64,000 nt of DNA from Neomelitea salexigens DSM 19753 (GCF_000422345.1 NZ_AULP01000004.1:62001-126000); one strand, 5' to 3'. Numbered from the stretch's first letter, positions 1-10,493 are shown. Program-made: numbers and translations. The notes: generated from the letters alone by a model not told the origin.

Positions 1-363
1 ACCAATATCGCAGCCACTGGTCACTGCACAAAGCGTTAAGCCGTGGGTATGAGCGGCATTAAAGCTTACGCTACCGCTATGCGCTGGCAGAAAAGGCTTA
101 CCGAAGTCATTACTGTCGAATGTTAGCTGCTCCGGCTCCTGCCCCGTGTACTGCGCCAGTACTGTGCGTAAGAAAGCTCTACTAGCTACGTATTCTTCTG
201 CTTGTCCGGCATGCTGACGCTGCTCGTATTCCTGCTTCTCTTCGTCAGAGAGCATATTCAAATAGCGGTCCATATTCGCTAATAGTCGAGGGTCATCAGT
301 CGCACAACACCAAACATCCACCTGACCCACCGACAGGCGCCGTTGTTCGCTCGCCTTATTCAT
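1..363 (-). CDS. Sfp-type 4'-phosphopantetheinyl transferase (3' end beyond left edge)
   Basis: The reading frame opens at an ATG at 363 and stays open to the left edge, giving 121 residues of a truncated gene. The translation contains VDVWCC near the N-terminus, then LSDEEK, SRAFLR, FGKPFL and FNAAHTHG, the order typical of Sfp/AcpT-type phosphopantetheinyl transferases that move 4'-phosphopantetheine from CoA onto carrier proteins. The following CDIG is where the family's metal-binding G-[IV]-D motif begins, so the catalytic half lies outside the window. It precedes ppiD on the same strand with about 70 bp between. The substrate (fatty-acid ACP or a secondary-metabolite carrier) cannot be told from this part. 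Confidence 0.8.
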   Translation of the reverse strand, partial: MNKASEQRRLSVGQVDVWCCATDDPRLLANMDRYLNMLSDEEKQEYEQRQHAGQAEEYVASRAFLRTVLAQYTGQEPEQLTFDSNDFGKPFLPAHSGSVSFNAAHTHGLTLCAVTSGCDIG

Positions 364-435
364 TATTCTATCCTTACCAGGGCGTTCGCCCCGGTAGTGT
401 ATGGGGTACTTCGTCGCTTACTTGATATCAACCTG

Positions 436-2316
436 TTAATTGATGGTGATATCTGCGTTATTCCACAAATTGTTAAAATAGTTGGCAAACGCTTGAGATG
501 ACGCATTTTGGGCAACACTTCGACGCAAGTTCAACAACGCTTCGGCCTCGAGAGCGGTGCGGTGACCGGGCTCGCTCGCAAGAAGTTGAACGACCGTGTA
601 ATCGCCGTTCTGCTGATGCAGTGTCGCAGCAACGGGGTTGTCTTGCGCCGGCGCCGCCAATTCAAATACGAAACGTCGCAGCGCCGGCTCAACACTGATG
701 TCACTGCGGCGAATATCCTGCATTGCCTGCCAATCCAGGCCGTGCTGCTTGGCGACCGCCTCTGCACGCTGACCTTCGGCTAATTGTTGCTCTATCTCCT
801 GGGCATCGGCTTTCGCTCGCTGTGCCGCTTTCTCTGTTTGCAAGCTCACTTCAATTTCTGCTCGCACTTCTTCAAACGGCTGCAGCTGGGGCGCTTGATA
901 TTGATCGACATGCAGAACCAAGAAGTGATCAGGAGTGAGTTCGAACACATCGCTGTTTAACTCTTGCTCCCTCAATTCGCTATCAAATGCGGCCTGTTTG
1001 ACTCTCTGGTCAGCAAACAAGCCGTCATTATCCTCAGAAGAAAGCCAGTCACTGCGTTTAACTTCCAGCCCCAGCTCGGCGGCCGGCATCGCGAGACTTT
1101 CTGCGTTAAAGACAAGGTCGCGCAGGGATTCAACCGCGGCCAATAACTTTGGACGTGCCTTTTGGCGACGAAGTCTTTCGGTAATTGCTAAGCGCTCCGA
1201 GTCCAAACTGGGCACCTCAGGCTGCTTGACACTGAGCAGTTTAATCAAATGAACACCCGCTTCAGTTTCGACTGGATCGGAGACTTGCCCCGCCTCAAGT
1301 GCTGCCAAGGCATCCTCAAACTCTGCTGGAAAGCTATCGCCTGCGGTGAAGCCCAAGTTCCCACCATTGGACGCTGAGCCCGGGTCCTCGGACAACGACT
1401 TAGCCAACTCGGCAAACGATTCGCCGGACGACAGGCGCTGCTTAACCTCATTGAGCTTAGCTATCGCCTGGTCGCGATTAAGCTCATCATCAATTTCTAA
1501 CAGTATATGGGCTGCTTCACGCTCTGTATTCTGGGTCATCCCCTCGATAAGGCGCTCGTACTCGGCAAGCACCTGCTGCTCTGACACTGGCTCGTAGAAT
1601 TGCTCTTCTTTCAGCTCCAGATATGACACTTTTACCTTTGGCTCACTCTGGAAGCGCGCGCCATTTTCTTCGTAATAGCGTTTGAGCTCTTCATCAGTCA
1701 GCGTGATTGCCTTGCGATATTTTTCGAGCGGCACTGTTACCGTTTGGAAGTCGCGGCTCTCGTGGATATAGGCGATGGCTTCGTCCAACTCTCTTTCAGT
1801 AACGAAAGCCGATGCCGCCACAGATGCCGACAATTGCTGAATTAGTAAGTCAGAGCGCAGTAATTGTTTGAACAACGCGCTGTTATAGCCCTGTAAGCGC
1901 AATACTTGCTGGTAGCGCTCTTGCGAAAAACGACCATCTTCCTGGAACTGAGGCATGGAAGCGATGGTGATATTTAGCTGCTGGTCTGAAATCTCAATGC
2001 CCGCGTCTTCTGCGGCTTGCAGAAGTAACTGCTGCTTAATCAGCGAGTCTAACGCCGGCTTGCGCAACACGGCATCGTCAAGCATCGAGGGCTCGAGTTT
2101 ATCGCCCATCATATTGATCAAGCGGCGTTTCTGCATGGCAAGTGCCTGCTGCAACTCTGCCTGAGAAATTTCTTTACCATTGACTACCGCGGCCGGTGCC
2201 TGTGAGCCACCACTGAAAAGGCTGTCGATACCAAAGAATGCAAATGGCACCACGATAATGGCGATAATGACCTTGGCGGCGGTACCTTGGATATTGTTGC
2301 GGATATTTTGCAGCAT
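436..2316 (-). CDS. ppiD: Periplasmic folding chaperone / peptidyl-prolyl isomerase D
   Basis: Encodes 626 residues, the usual PpiD length. A short cytoplasmic N-terminus is followed by one membrane anchor (about residues 14-33), a SurA-like N-terminal chaperone region, and a parvulin domain at about 267-360 containing AAHILLEI, LSEDPGSASNGG and GVHLIKL. PpiD is an inner-membrane-anchored chaperone facing the periplasm that meets proteins leaving the Sec translocon; isomerase activity is weak in known examples. The gene follows hupB as in many gammaproteobacteria, but a strong terminator lies 24 nt before its start, so it depends on readthrough or on a promoter I could not place. Confidence 0.95.
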   Translation of the reverse strand: MLQNIRNNIQGTAAKVIIAIIVVPFAFFGIDSLFSGGSQAPAAVVNGKEISQAELQQALAMQKRRLINMMGDKLEPSMLDDAVLRKPALDSLIKQQLLLQAAEDAGIEISDQQLNITIASMPQFQEDGRFSQERYQQVLRLQGYNSALFKQLLRSDLLIQQLSASVAASAFVTERELDEAIAYIHESRDFQTVTVPLEKYRKAITLTDEELKRYYEENGARFQSEPKVKVSYLELKEEQFYEPVSEQQVLAEYERLIEGMTQNTEREAAHILLEIDDELNRDQAIAKLNEVKQRLSSGESFAELAKSLSEDPGSASNGGNLGFTAGDSFPAEFEDALAALEAGQVSDPVETEAGVHLIKLLSVKQPEVPSLDSERLAITERLRRQKARPKLLAAVESLRDLVFNAESLAMPAAELGLEVKRSDWLSSEDNDGLFADQRVKQAAFDSELREQELNSDVFELTPDHFLVLHVDQYQAPQLQPFEEVRAEIEVSLQTEKAAQRAKADAQEIEQQLAEGQRAEAVAKQHGLDWQAMQDIRRSDISVEPALRRFVFELAAPAQDNPVAATLHQQNGDYTVVQLLASEPGHRTALEAEALLNLRRSVAQNASSQAFANYFNNLWNNADITIN

Positions 2317-2339
2317 TTACCTTTGAACCCATTCAAATA

Positions 2340-2366
2340 TAAAAAAAGCGCATCTTTCGATGCGCC
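2340..2366 (-). terminator. Rho-independent terminator after hupB
   Basis: On the minus strand a perfect 7-bp GC-rich stem (GCGCATC/GATGCGC) with a GAAA tetraloop is followed directly by seven or more U. It sits between the hupB stop and the ppiD start and should end most hupB transcripts. Confidence 0.9.
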
Positions 2367-2430
2367 TTTCGACAGAGGCGGTACCTCTTCGCGACGACTC
2401 TGTCTAACGCTATGACTGTCGCAACTGAAC

Positions 2431-2703
2431 TTAGTTGCAGGCGTCTTTCAGCGCTTTACCAGCCTTGAAGCTAGGAATCTTCGCAGCAGCAATTTCAATT
2501 GGCGCACCAGTCTGGGGGTTACGGCCAGTGCGAGCAGCGCGCTCTTTAACACTGAAAGTACCAAAACCGACCAGCGACACAGAGTCGTCAGACTTCAGCG
2601 CGTTAGTAATGGCTTCAACTGCTGCGTCCAGTGCACGACCGGCCGACGCTTTAGAGAGATCTGCTGACTCGGCAATGGCGTCGATTAGCTCAGATTTATT
2701 CAC
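2431..2703 (-). CDS. hupB: DNA-binding protein HU-beta
   Basis: Encodes a 90-residue HU/IHF-family nucleoid protein. It has the N-terminal helical dimer region ([20 protein letters not shown]), the [11 protein letters not shown] strand and the arm sequence with GRNPQTG that inserts in the DNA minor groove. It starts with GTG, preceded by AAGGGGAAGGATAA; E. coli hupB also starts with GTG. It lies directly downstream of lon on the same strand, but with its own near-consensus promoter and its own terminator, so it is probably an independent, highly expressed unit. HU compacts and bends DNA without strict sequence preference. Confidence 0.97.
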   Translation of the reverse strand: MNKSELIDAIAESADLSKASAGRALDAAVEAITNALKSDDSVSLVGFGTFSVKERAARTGRNPQTGAPIEIAAAKIPSFKAGKALKDACN

Positions 2704-2805
2704 TTATCCTTCCCCTTCGAATTGTTATGAAAACTGTATTGCAAAGCTGGTGGCGACGTTAGCATGTAAACACGATGACAGTAGCCGCCGACTCAGAGAG
2801 AAGGA

Positions 2806-2834
2806 TTTATACCAACTGCTCCTGGGGCGGTCAA
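2806..2834 (-). promoter_or_regulatory. Sigma-70 promoter of hupB
   Basis: Reading on the minus strand, TTGACC and TATAAA are separated by exactly 17 bp. Predicted transcription starts near 2799, leaving a leader of about 95 nt before the hupB GTG. Seen by inspection, not measured. Confidence 0.75.
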
Positions 2835-2945
2835 GGAAACTCTGCATCACTGGCCCCATTATCGTAAAACTGCGAAGCATAGAGCACATGCGGCTTGCAG
2901 CCTGATCACTGGATGACCAGAACAGCAAGCTCTACCGTCTGCACT

Positions 2946-2976
2946 CAGCCGAACTCAGTGGGCACTGATTCGGCTG
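2946..2976. other. Long perfect hairpin overlapping the lon stop codon
   Basis: Two nested inverted repeats (CAGCCGAA...TTCGGCTG enclosing CTCAGTG/CACTGA) form an almost uninterrupted stem of about 14 bp with a 2-3 nt loop. The lon TGA (2955-2957) lies inside it. The U-rich tail (TCTTTTTCT) follows only on the plus strand, so as an intrinsic terminator it reads in the direction opposite to lon; on the lon mRNA it could act as a 3'-end or stop-codon structure. Confidence 0.7.
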
Positions 2977-5381
2977 TCTTTTTCTCCCTCTGGGTTGTTT
3001 TCCAGCGCTTTCTGTTCATCACTCAAACCCGCGAGGTATTCCTCCTCCGAAATCTCCTCGGGCACGCGTTCAAGCGCTATATTAAGCACTTCGTCAATCC
3101 ACTTGACCGGTTTAATGTCGAGATCAGCTTTAATATTTTCTGGAATTTCTTTTAGATCGCGCTCATTTTCGGCCGGAATCAGTACCGTGGTAATACCGCC
3201 GCGGTGCGCGGCCAGGAGCTTCTCTTTCAAGCCGCCAATAGCCAATACCTGACCACGCAGGGTGATCTCACCGGTCATTGCCACGTCGCTCCGAACCGGA
3301 ATTCCGGTGATAACAGAAACCAGCGCGGTACACATACCTATACCAGCTGACGGTCCGTCTTTCGGCGTTGCGCCCTCAGGCATGTGAATATGGATGTCGT
3401 GGCGGTCGTGATACTTCGCCGGCACGCCCAAACGCTTAGACCGACTTCGCACTACCGTCATAGCCGCTTGAATCGACTCCTGCATGACATCGCCCAGTGA
3501 ACCGGTTTGGATGTGACGCCCCTTACCAACCACCGACACCGCCTCAATGGTTAGCAGTTCACCACCCACTTGCGTCCAAGCCAGCCCGGTTACTTGACCA
3601 ACCTTGTTTTCTTCCTCAGCTTTACCGAAGGTAAATTTGCGAACACCCAGGTACTCTTCCAAGTTTTGCGAGGTGACCTCTATAGGCGACTTATCGTCGC
3701 TAAGCGCCACATTCTTAACAATTTTACGGCAAACCTTGGCGATCTCTCTTTCCAGGCCCCTGACACCCGCCTCGCGAGTGTAGTACCTGACGATGTCCTG
3801 AATCACTTCGTCGCCGATAGACGCTTCTTTTTCCTTCAAACCGTTATTCTTCAGCTGCTTAGGAATGAGGTAGCGCCGCGCTATGTTGATCTTCTCATCT
3901 TCGGTGTATCCGGGTATGCGGATGACTTCCATCCGATCCAGCAATGCTGGGGGAATATTCAACGAATTCGACGTGCAGATGAACATGACGTCGGACAAAT
4001 CGTAGTCCACCTCAAGGTAATGATCATTGAACGCGTGGTTTTGCTCCGGATCCAACACCTCGAGCAGCGCCGATGCGGGGTCACCGCGATGATCCATCCC
4101 CATCTTGTCAATTTCGTCTAACAAGAACAGCGGGTTACGCACACCCGTCTTAGACATTTTCTGAATAACTTTACCCGGCATGGAGCCAATGTACGTGCGG
4201 CGATGACCGCGAATCTCTGCCTCGTCACGGACCCCGCCAAGTGCCATCCGAACAAACTTCCGGTTGGTTGAACGCGCAATCGACTCACCCAGCGATGTTT
4301 TACCTACCCCTGGTGGCCCCACCAAGCACAGTACAGGCCCCTTCACTTTCTTAACGCGTTTTTGTACAGCCAAATACTCGAGGATCCGCTCCTTAACTTC
4401 TTCGAGACCGTAGTGATCACTGTTAAGAATTTCTTGCGCGCGTTTGAGGTCATGCTTAACACGCGAGCGCTTCTGCCAGGGGATATTTACCAGCCAATCG
4501 ATATAGCCACGCACAACCGAGGCCTCGGCAGACATTGGCGACATCATTTTTAGTTTGGAAAGCTCAGCCTTGGCTTTTTCAAGCGCCTCTTTGCTCATGC
4601 CAGATTCTGCGACGCGCTTTTCGAGCTCTTCCAGCTCGTTGGCGCCCTCTTCTGATTCGCCCAACTCTCGCTGGATCGCTTTCATCTGTTCGTTGAGGTA
4701 GTACTCACGCTGGCTCTTTTCCATCTGTTTCTTAACGCGTCCACGGATGCGTTTTTCTACTTGAAACAGATCGATCTCAGACTCCATCAGCGCCATTAAG
4801 TGCTCTAAGCGCTCGCGCTCGTCACTCATTTCCAATACCGCCTGCTTTTGCTCGAGCTCCATGCTCATGTGTGCGGCAACGGTATCCGCCAGGCGACCAG
4901 GCTCATCAATACCAGAAAGAGAGGTCAGTACTTCGGATGGGATTTTTTTACTTAAATTAATGTACTTCTCAAACTGAGAAATGGCCGAACGCAGCATCAC
5001 CTCAGATTCTTCATCCGGAATCTTCTGCTCGGCAATTGGCGAGGCTTCTGCCCTGAAGTACTCGTCTTCAGCGGCAATGGCGTCGATCTGCGCACGATAG
5101 TCGCCCTCGACAAGCACTTTGACCGTGCCGTCGGGCAGTTTTAGCAGCTGAAGAATATTGGCGACGGTGCCAATGTCATACAGGTCTTCTGTGGAGGGTT
5201 CATCCACATCCGGATTTTTTTGTGCTGCAAGAATAATTTCTTTGTTGTCAGCCATGGCCAGCTCGAGCGCCCGAATCGACTTATCTCGACCTACGAACAA
5301 AGGAATAACCATGTGGGGGTAGACAACTACATCTCGCAGGGGAAGCAGCGGCAACTCTAGAGTTTCACGCTTGTCAGCCAT
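2955..5381 (-). CDS. lon: ATP-dependent protease Lon (La)
   Basis: Encodes an 808-residue LonA protease. The order is an N-terminal LON substrate-binding domain ([16 protein letters not shown]), a coiled middle region, an AAA+ module with Walker [10 protein letters not shown] (about residues 356-363) and Walker B FLLDEIDK, and a C-terminal Ser-Lys protease domain with the [11 protein letters not shown] serine motif. Lon degrades misfolded and regulatory proteins in the cytoplasm. I chose the ATG at 5381 (MADKRETL) because AGAGGCGAG lies just upstream; an in-frame ATG at 5417 has no such site. A sigma-32-type promoter and a leader hairpin precede it. The clpX terminator separates it from clpX. 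Confidence 0.97.
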   Translation of the reverse strand: MADKRETLELPLLPLRDVVVYPHMVIPLFVGRDKSIRALELAMADNKEIILAAQKNPDVDEPSTEDLYDIGTVANILQLLKLPDGTVKVLVEGDYRAQIDAIAAEDEYFRAEASPIAEQKIPDEESEVMLRSAISQFEKYINLSKKIPSEVLTSLSGIDEPGRLADTVAAHMSMELEQKQAVLEMSDERERLEHLMALMESEIDLFQVEKRIRGRVKKQMEKSQREYYLNEQMKAIQRELGESEEGANELEELEKRVAESGMSKEALEKAKAELSKLKMMSPMSAEASVVRGYIDWLVNIPWQKRSRVKHDLKRAQEILNSDHYGLEEVKERILEYLAVQKRVKKVKGPVLCLVGPPGVGKTSLGESIARSTNRKFVRMALGGVRDEAEIRGHRRTYIGSMPGKVIQKMSKTGVRNPLFLLDEIDKMGMDHRGDPASALLEVLDPEQNHAFNDHYLEVDYDLSDVMFICTSNSLNIPPALLDRMEVIRIPGYTEDEKINIARRYLIPKQLKNNGLKEKEASIGDEVIQDIVRYYTREAGVRGLEREIAKVCRKIVKNVALSDDKSPIEVTSQNLEEYLGVRKFTFGKAEEENKVGQVTGLAWTQVGGELLTIEAVSVVGKGRHIQTGSLGDVMQESIQAAMTVVRSRSKRLGVPAKYHDRHDIHIHMPEGATPKDGPSAGIGMCTALVSVITGIPVRSDVAMTGEITLRGQVLAIGGLKEKLLAAHRGGITTVLIPAENERDLKEIPENIKADLDIKPVKWIDEVLNIALERVPEEISEEEYLAGLSDEQKALENNPEGEKDSRISAH

Positions 5382-5410
5382 TAGCTCGCCTCTTTTTGAA
5401 TCATTTTGGG

Positions 5411-5446
5411 CCCGCACAGCAGGTATATCGTTCTACGATATGCGGG
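5411..5446 (-). other. Leader hairpin at the 5' end of the predicted lon mRNA
   Basis: CCCGC pairs with GCGGG and, inside it, ATATCGT pairs with ACGATAT around a 3-nt loop, with an 8-9 nt bulge on one side. It begins about 8 nt after the predicted heat-shock start site and ends about 30 nt before the lon start codon. Possible roles are mRNA stability or thermal control; this is inference. Confidence 0.5.
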
Positions 5447-5460
5447 CGGTTATGGTTCTA

Positions 5461-5489
5461 AGATGGGGATTTGAAGGCAGAAATACAAG
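5461..5489 (-). promoter_or_regulatory. Sigma-32 (heat-shock) promoter of lon
   Basis: On the minus strand CTTGTAT is followed after 14 bp by CCCCATCT. The heat-shock consensus is CTTGAAA, 11-16 bp, CCCCATNT, so the -10 element is a full match and the -35 has two mismatches. It lies between the clpX terminator and lon, about 80 bp before the start codon, as expected for a gene controlled by RpoH in other proteobacteria. Confidence 0.8.
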
Positions 5490-5511
5490 ACTTGACTGTA
5501 AACAAACTGAC

Positions 5512-5541
5512 AAAAAAGCCGCCTGGGAGTCAGGCGGCTTT
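5512..5541 (-). terminator. Rho-independent terminator after clpX
   Basis: A perfect 8-bp stem GCCGCCTG/CAGGCGGC with a 5-nt loop is followed by six U on the minus strand, starting 8 nt after the clpX stop codon. Confidence 0.93.
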
Positions 5542-5549
5542 GCGTTGAT

Positions 5550-6824
5550 TTATTCCTCTGGGGCGACCTTTCTCTGATCGCTATAGACCAGAATAGGCGG
5601 CGATTCACCATTGATCACCGAGGCATCCACCACAACCTTGCTCACATTGTCTGTCGACGGCAGGTCATACATGGTATCCAGAAGTACAGACTCCAGGATC
5701 GAACGCAGTCCCCGCGCCCCCGTCTTGCGAACCATGGCTTTCTCAGCAACAGCTCGCAGCCCATCTTCACGGAAGTCAACTTCAACACCTTCCATGTCAA
5801 AAAGCTTAGCGTATTGCTTAGTCAGCGCATTACGCGGCTGAGTCAGGATACTGACAAGCGCCTCAGCATCGAGCTCCTCGAGCGTCGCAATCACGGGTAG
5901 ACGGCCGACAAACTCGGGGATCAAGCCGTAGCGCACCAGATCCTCTGGCTCAACGTCAGCCAGCACTTCACCCACATTGCGCGATTCGTCCTTGCTTTTA
6001 ACCTCAGCACCAAAGCCAATACCGCCTTTTTCTGAGCGGTCGCGAATAACGCGATCAAGACCTGCAAAGGCACCGCCACAGATAAACAGGATATTGGAGG
6101 TATCAACCTGTAAAAATTCTTGCTGAGGGTGCTTGCGACCACCCTGAGGGGGTACCGACGCAACCGTACCCTCAATTAACTTCAACAGCGCTTGCTGAAC
6201 ACCCTCACCGGAGACATCGCGGGTAATTGAGGGGTTATCTGACTTGCGAGAGATTTTGTCGATCTCATCGATGTAGACAATACCCATCTGGGCTTTTTCA
6301 ACATCGTAGTCGCACTTCTGCAACAGCTTCTGAATGATGTTTTCAACATCTTCACCGACATAACCGGCTTCTGTCAGCGTTGTCGCATCAGCAATCGTGA
6401 ACGGGACATCCAGCAAGCGAGCGAGCGTCTCGGCCAGCAACGTCTTACCGCTGCCAGTTGGCCCCACTAACAAGATATTACTCTTGCCCAGCTCTACTTC
6501 ATCCTTGCTTTTATCGCCATGGCGAAGTCGCTTGTAGTGGTTGTATACTGCAACCGCCAGCACCTTTTTGGCGCGCGCCTGACCAATAACGTACTGATCC
6601 AGGGTCGCGTTAATTTCTTGCGGCGACGGCAGTTTATCACTGCCCGCCTCACTGGCCGCTTCCTGAACCTCTTCACGGATAATATCGTTACAGAGGTCCA
6701 CGCATTCATCACAGATAAATACCGAAGGCCCCGCAATCAGCTTGCGTACTTCATGCTGACTTTTGCCGCAAAACGAACAATACAGCAACTTGCCGTTGTC
6801 ATCTGCGCCGTCTTTACTACTCAT
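5550..6824 (-). CDS. clpX: ATP-dependent Clp protease ATP-binding subunit ClpX
   Basis: Encodes 424 residues, the same length as E. coli ClpX. The N-terminal zinc-binding domain has the four cysteines (about 16, 19, 38, 41). The AAA+ domain has Walker A GPTGSGKT and Walker [10 protein letters not shown]. ClpX unfolds tagged substrates and feeds them to ClpP, which is encoded just upstream. I chose the ATG at 6824, which has AAGGTGA about 6 nt upstream; an in-frame TTG two codons earlier is too close to that site. A GC-rich hairpin without a U-run lies between clpP and clpX, so the two are probably cotranscribed. Confidence 0.97.
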   Translation of the reverse strand: MSSKDGADDNGKLLYCSFCGKSQHEVRKLIAGPSVFICDECVDLCNDIIREEVQEAASEAGSDKLPSPQEINATLDQYVIGQARAKKVLAVAVYNHYKRLRHGDKSKDEVELGKSNILLVGPTGSGKTLLAETLARLLDVPFTIADATTLTEAGYVGEDVENIIQKLLQKCDYDVEKAQMGIVYIDEIDKISRKSDNPSITRDVSGEGVQQALLKLIEGTVASVPPQGGRKHPQQEFLQVDTSNILFICGGAFAGLDRVIRDRSEKGGIGFGAEVKSKDESRNVGEVLADVEPEDLVRYGLIPEFVGRLPVIATLEELDAEALVSILTQPRNALTKQYAKLFDMEGVEVDFREDGLRAVAEKAMVRKTGARGLRSILESVLLDTMYDLPSTDNVSKVVVDASVINGESPPILVYSDQRKVAPEE

Positions 6825-6907
6825 TAACAATCACCTTGTCGACGTATTGGGCATCTTTTTCTGATCTTAAGATGACCCCTTTTGCCCTTTTTTGCAAGTG
6901 AACGGCC

Positions 6908-6923
6908 GCGCCTGCGAAGGCGC
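6908..6923 (-). other. GC-rich hairpin between clpP and clpX
   Basis: GCGCCT and AGGCGC form a 6-bp stem with a 4-nt loop just after the clpP stop. No U-run follows, so it is not a convincing terminator; it may be an RNA-stability or processing element that uncouples clpP and clpX levels. Confidence 0.35.
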
Positions 6924-6929
6924 GCCCCC

Positions 6930-7562
6930 TTAGCTGCGCGAGGTAATAACCTGATCAACAAGGCCGTAATCACACGACTGCTGGGCATTCATAAAGTTGT
7001 CGCGCTCGGTGTCGCGAGCAATGGTTTCGTAATCCTGACCGGTATGCTCAGCCATTAATTGGTTCAGACGTTCGCGGATGATCAAAATTTCACGCGCATG
7101 GATATCAATATCTGTCGCCTGACCCTGTGCTCCGCCGCTGGGCTGGTGAATCATCGTCCGCGCGTTAGGCAAAATAAAACGCTTGCCCTTGGCACCACCG
7201 CTCAACAGAAAGGCGCCCATACTGGCCGCTTGACCAATACACATGGTGCTCACATCGGGCTTGATAAAGCTCATGGTGTCGTAAATCGACAATCCCGCTG
7301 TTACCGATCCGCCGGGCGAATTGATATACAAATGGATATCTTTATCGGGGTTCTCGGACTCCAAAAACAGCATCTGCGCCACAATCAGGTTAGCCATGTG
7401 GTCTTCAACGGGGCCCACACAGAAGATTACGCGCTCTTTGAGCAAGCGGGAGTAAATATCGTAAGACCGTTCACCGCGTGCCGTTTGCTCAACAACCATA
7501 GGCACGAGCCCTAAGTTGTTAATTGTATTGTTATTGATTCCATCAAAGGAGTTTCGGGACAT
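6930..7562 (-). CDS. clpP: ATP-dependent Clp protease proteolytic subunit
   Basis: Encodes 210 residues of the ClpP serine peptidase that forms the double-ring proteolytic chamber. The catalytic triad is visible as Ser114 (GQAASMGAF), His139 (IHQPSGG) and Asp188 (TERDNFM). The processive partner ClpX is encoded immediately downstream. I chose the ATG at 7562 (MSRNSF), with GAAGAGA about 8 nt upstream, over a TTG two codons earlier. The strong tig terminator lies only about 50 bp upstream, so the promoter must be in that short stretch or overlap the terminator. Confidence 0.97.
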   Translation of the reverse strand: MSRNSFDGINNNTINNLGLVPMVVEQTARGERSYDIYSRLLKERVIFCVGPVEDHMANLIVAQMLFLESENPDKDIHLYINSPGGSVTAGLSIYDTMSFIKPDVSTMCIGQAASMGAFLLSGGAKGKRFILPNARTMIHQPSGGAQGQATDIDIHAREILIIRERLNQLMAEHTGQDYETIARDTERDNFMNAQQSCDYGLVDQVITSRS

Positions 7563-7612
7563 ACGCAATTCTCTTCTGTGTCGTGAATTGACTGTTACGT
7601 TATGGCATGCCA

Positions 7613-7652
7613 GAAAAAAATCAAGCGGCGGAACCGAAGTTCAGCCGCTTGA
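7613..7652 (-). terminator. Rho-independent terminator after tig
   Basis: A 9-bp stem TCAAGCGGC/GCCGCTTGA with an inner GAAC-TTCG-GTTC hairpin is followed by seven U on the minus strand. A second small inverted repeat (CACTAG/CTAGTG) lies between it and the tig stop. Confidence 0.95.
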
Positions 7653-7678
7653 CGAAGAGCACTAGTGAACTAGTGTGA

Positions 7679-9007
7679 TCAATCTTCTTCGTCTTCCTGA
7701 GCTGGCGGAGACATAACTTCTTCGTAGCTTAAAGTTTCTTCGCTAACCTTCGCTTTTTCAAGAAGTTTTTCAACTACTTCCTCTTCAATAACCATGCCCT
7801 CGATCTGCTGCAATTGCTGCGGCTGGCTCATGTAGTAGTTGATAACTTCTTCTTTATCTTCATAGCTTGCTGCCATTTCCTCTAAAGTGGCACGCACTTT
7901 ATCGGCATCAGCTTTGATATCTTCCGCAGCAATCAGTTCGTTCAATACCAAGCCCAGCTTAACGCGGCGCTCTGCATTCTCGCGGAACAGGTCGTCTGGC
8001 AGGATATCAGCGGGGTTCAATTTTTCCGCCAATGCGCCAAATTGCTGCATTTGCTGGTTACGCAACGCATCAATTTCCTGGGCTACCAGTGCCTTGGGTA
8101 CTTGCAGCTCAGCATGCACGTCAAGAACACCGTCCATCACCTGAGTTTTAATGCGGGTCTTTGTCGCATTTTTCAACTCGCGTTCCATATTCTTTTTAAC
8201 TTCTGCACGGAAAGCGTCTTCACCACCCTCTTCCACGCCGAACATCTTAAAGAACTCATCATTCAACTCGGGCAGCACTTGCTCTTTCACCGCATTAACG
8301 GTGATCGCAAACTCTACCGCGGCACCTTTGAGCTCTTCGCTGTGATAATCCTCAGGGAAGCTCAGCGCCACTACTTTCTCTTCGCCAGCCTTCATGCCGA
8401 CAATACCGTCTTCGAAGCCTGGAATCATACGACCTGAACCCAATTCCAGATCGGTTCCTTCGCCTTTTCCACCTTCGAATTCTTCACCGTCCTTTGTGCC
8501 AACAAAGTCGATGTTCACCTGATCGCCAGTCGCCGCCTCACGCTCTACAGTTTCCCAGCTAGCGCGCTGCTTACGAAGGTTTTCGATCATTTTATCCAGA
8601 TCTGCGTCGGTGATTTCAGACACCGGTTTCTTGACCTCGATGCTGCTGTAATCCAGCAACTCAATCTCGGGAAACACCTCAAACGTGGCAACGAATTCGA
8701 TATCTTTGCCTTCGTCCATGCTTTTGGGCTCAATTTCAGGGCGACCTGCAGGCTTGAGGCCCTGCTCCTGAATTGCCTCGTAAAATGAGTCATTCATTAC
8801 CTGACCCAACACTTCCATACGCACAGATTGACCGAAGCGCTGACGAACAACCTTCATCGGCACCTTACCGGGGCGGAAACCGTTCAGCTTGACGGTTTTC
8901 GCAGCTTCTTGCAGGCGGCTGTCTACGGCACTGTCAACACGAGCGGCAGGTACACCAACGATTAAGCGACGCTCAAGACCTGACGTCGTTTCAACTGAGA
9001 CTTGCAT
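7679..9007 (-). CDS. tig: Trigger factor, ribosome-associated chaperone and prolyl isomerase
   Basis: Encodes 442 residues. The ribosome-binding domain carries the signature GFRPGKVPMKVV; the FKBP-type isomerase domain follows (GDQVNIDFVGTKDGEEFEGG, about residues 160-240), then the long helical C-terminal arms. The last residues are very acidic (QEDEED). Trigger factor binds ribosomal protein L23 at the exit tunnel and shields nascent chains. It is the first protein gene of the tig-clpP-clpX-lon order conserved in gammaproteobacteria. A tRNA-Leu gene lies 74 bp upstream on the same strand with no terminator between them. Confidence 0.97.
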   Translation of the reverse strand: MQVSVETTSGLERRLIVGVPAARVDSAVDSRLQEAAKTVKLNGFRPGKVPMKVVRQRFGQSVRMEVLGQVMNDSFYEAIQEQGLKPAGRPEIEPKSMDEGKDIEFVATFEVFPEIELLDYSSIEVKKPVSEITDADLDKMIENLRKQRASWETVEREAATGDQVNIDFVGTKDGEEFEGGKGEGTDLELGSGRMIPGFEDGIVGMKAGEEKVVALSFPEDYHSEELKGAAVEFAITVNAVKEQVLPELNDEFFKMFGVEEGGEDAFRAEVKKNMERELKNATKTRIKTQVMDGVLDVHAELQVPKALVAQEIDALRNQQMQQFGALAEKLNPADILPDDLFRENAERRVKLGLVLNELIAAEDIKADADKVRATLEEMAASYEDKEEVINYYMSQPQQLQQIEGMVIEEEVVEKLLEKAKVSEETLSYEEVMSPPAQEDEED

Positions 9008-9081
9008 GGAAGTTCCTCAAAAGCGATCTATCACACGACCTGGCTCTTTCAATGCCAGCCCGCTTAAAGAATTCTATGAAA

Positions 9082-9166
9082 TGGTGCGGATGGAGAGACT
9101 CGAACTCTCACGCCTTGCGGCACCAGAACCTAAATCTGGCGTGTATACCAATTTCACCACATCCGC
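9082..9166 (-). tRNA. tRNA-Leu (anticodon UAG)
   Basis: An 85-nt sequence on the minus strand folds as a class II tRNA. The acceptor stem GCGGATG pairs with CATCCGC, the anticodon loop TTTAGGT gives UAG, there is a long variable arm, the T loop is TTCGAGT, and CCA is encoded (9082-9084). It decodes CUA/CUN leucine codons. It lies just upstream of tig. Confidence 0.96.
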
Positions 9167-9236
9167 ACACTTGTAAATCGTTGAAAACTAACGACTTAAC
9201 GTGACTACGCTTGACTGCTGCCAAACGAGGGTCGGA

Positions 9237-9265
9237 ATTGTGCCACAGGGTCTGCCCGCAATCAA
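9237..9265 (-). promoter_or_regulatory. Sigma-70 promoter of tRNA-Leu (and probably tig)
   Basis: On the minus strand TTGATT and CACAAT are separated by 17 bp, about 70 bp upstream of the mature tRNA-Leu 5' end. With no terminator between the tRNA and tig, this may drive both. Confidence 0.65.
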
Positions 9266-9281
9266 GCAAAGCCCTGCGACA

Positions 9282-9300
9282 AGGCCCCACAAAGGGGCCT
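9282..9300 (-). terminator. Hairpin after fadA, probable terminator
   Basis: Perfect 7-bp stem AGGCCCC/GGGGCCT with a 5-nt loop, 14 bp after the fadA stop. The U-run is weak (TTGTCG), so termination efficiency is uncertain. Confidence 0.5.
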
Positions 9301-9314
9301 GAGGGGCTGAACGC

Positions 9315-10493
<1,179 letters not shown>

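Noticed and set aside
2435-2905. Plus-strand open frame of 156 codons over hupB
   Set aside because: Antisense to hupB and its promoter; no homology features or start site.
7563-7612. Possible sigma-32 promoter for clpP (CTTGATT, 13 bp, CCATAAC)
   Set aside because: The -35 part coincides with the tig terminator stem and U-run, and the -10 match is weak; clpP heat-shock control is plausible from other bacteria but not shown here.
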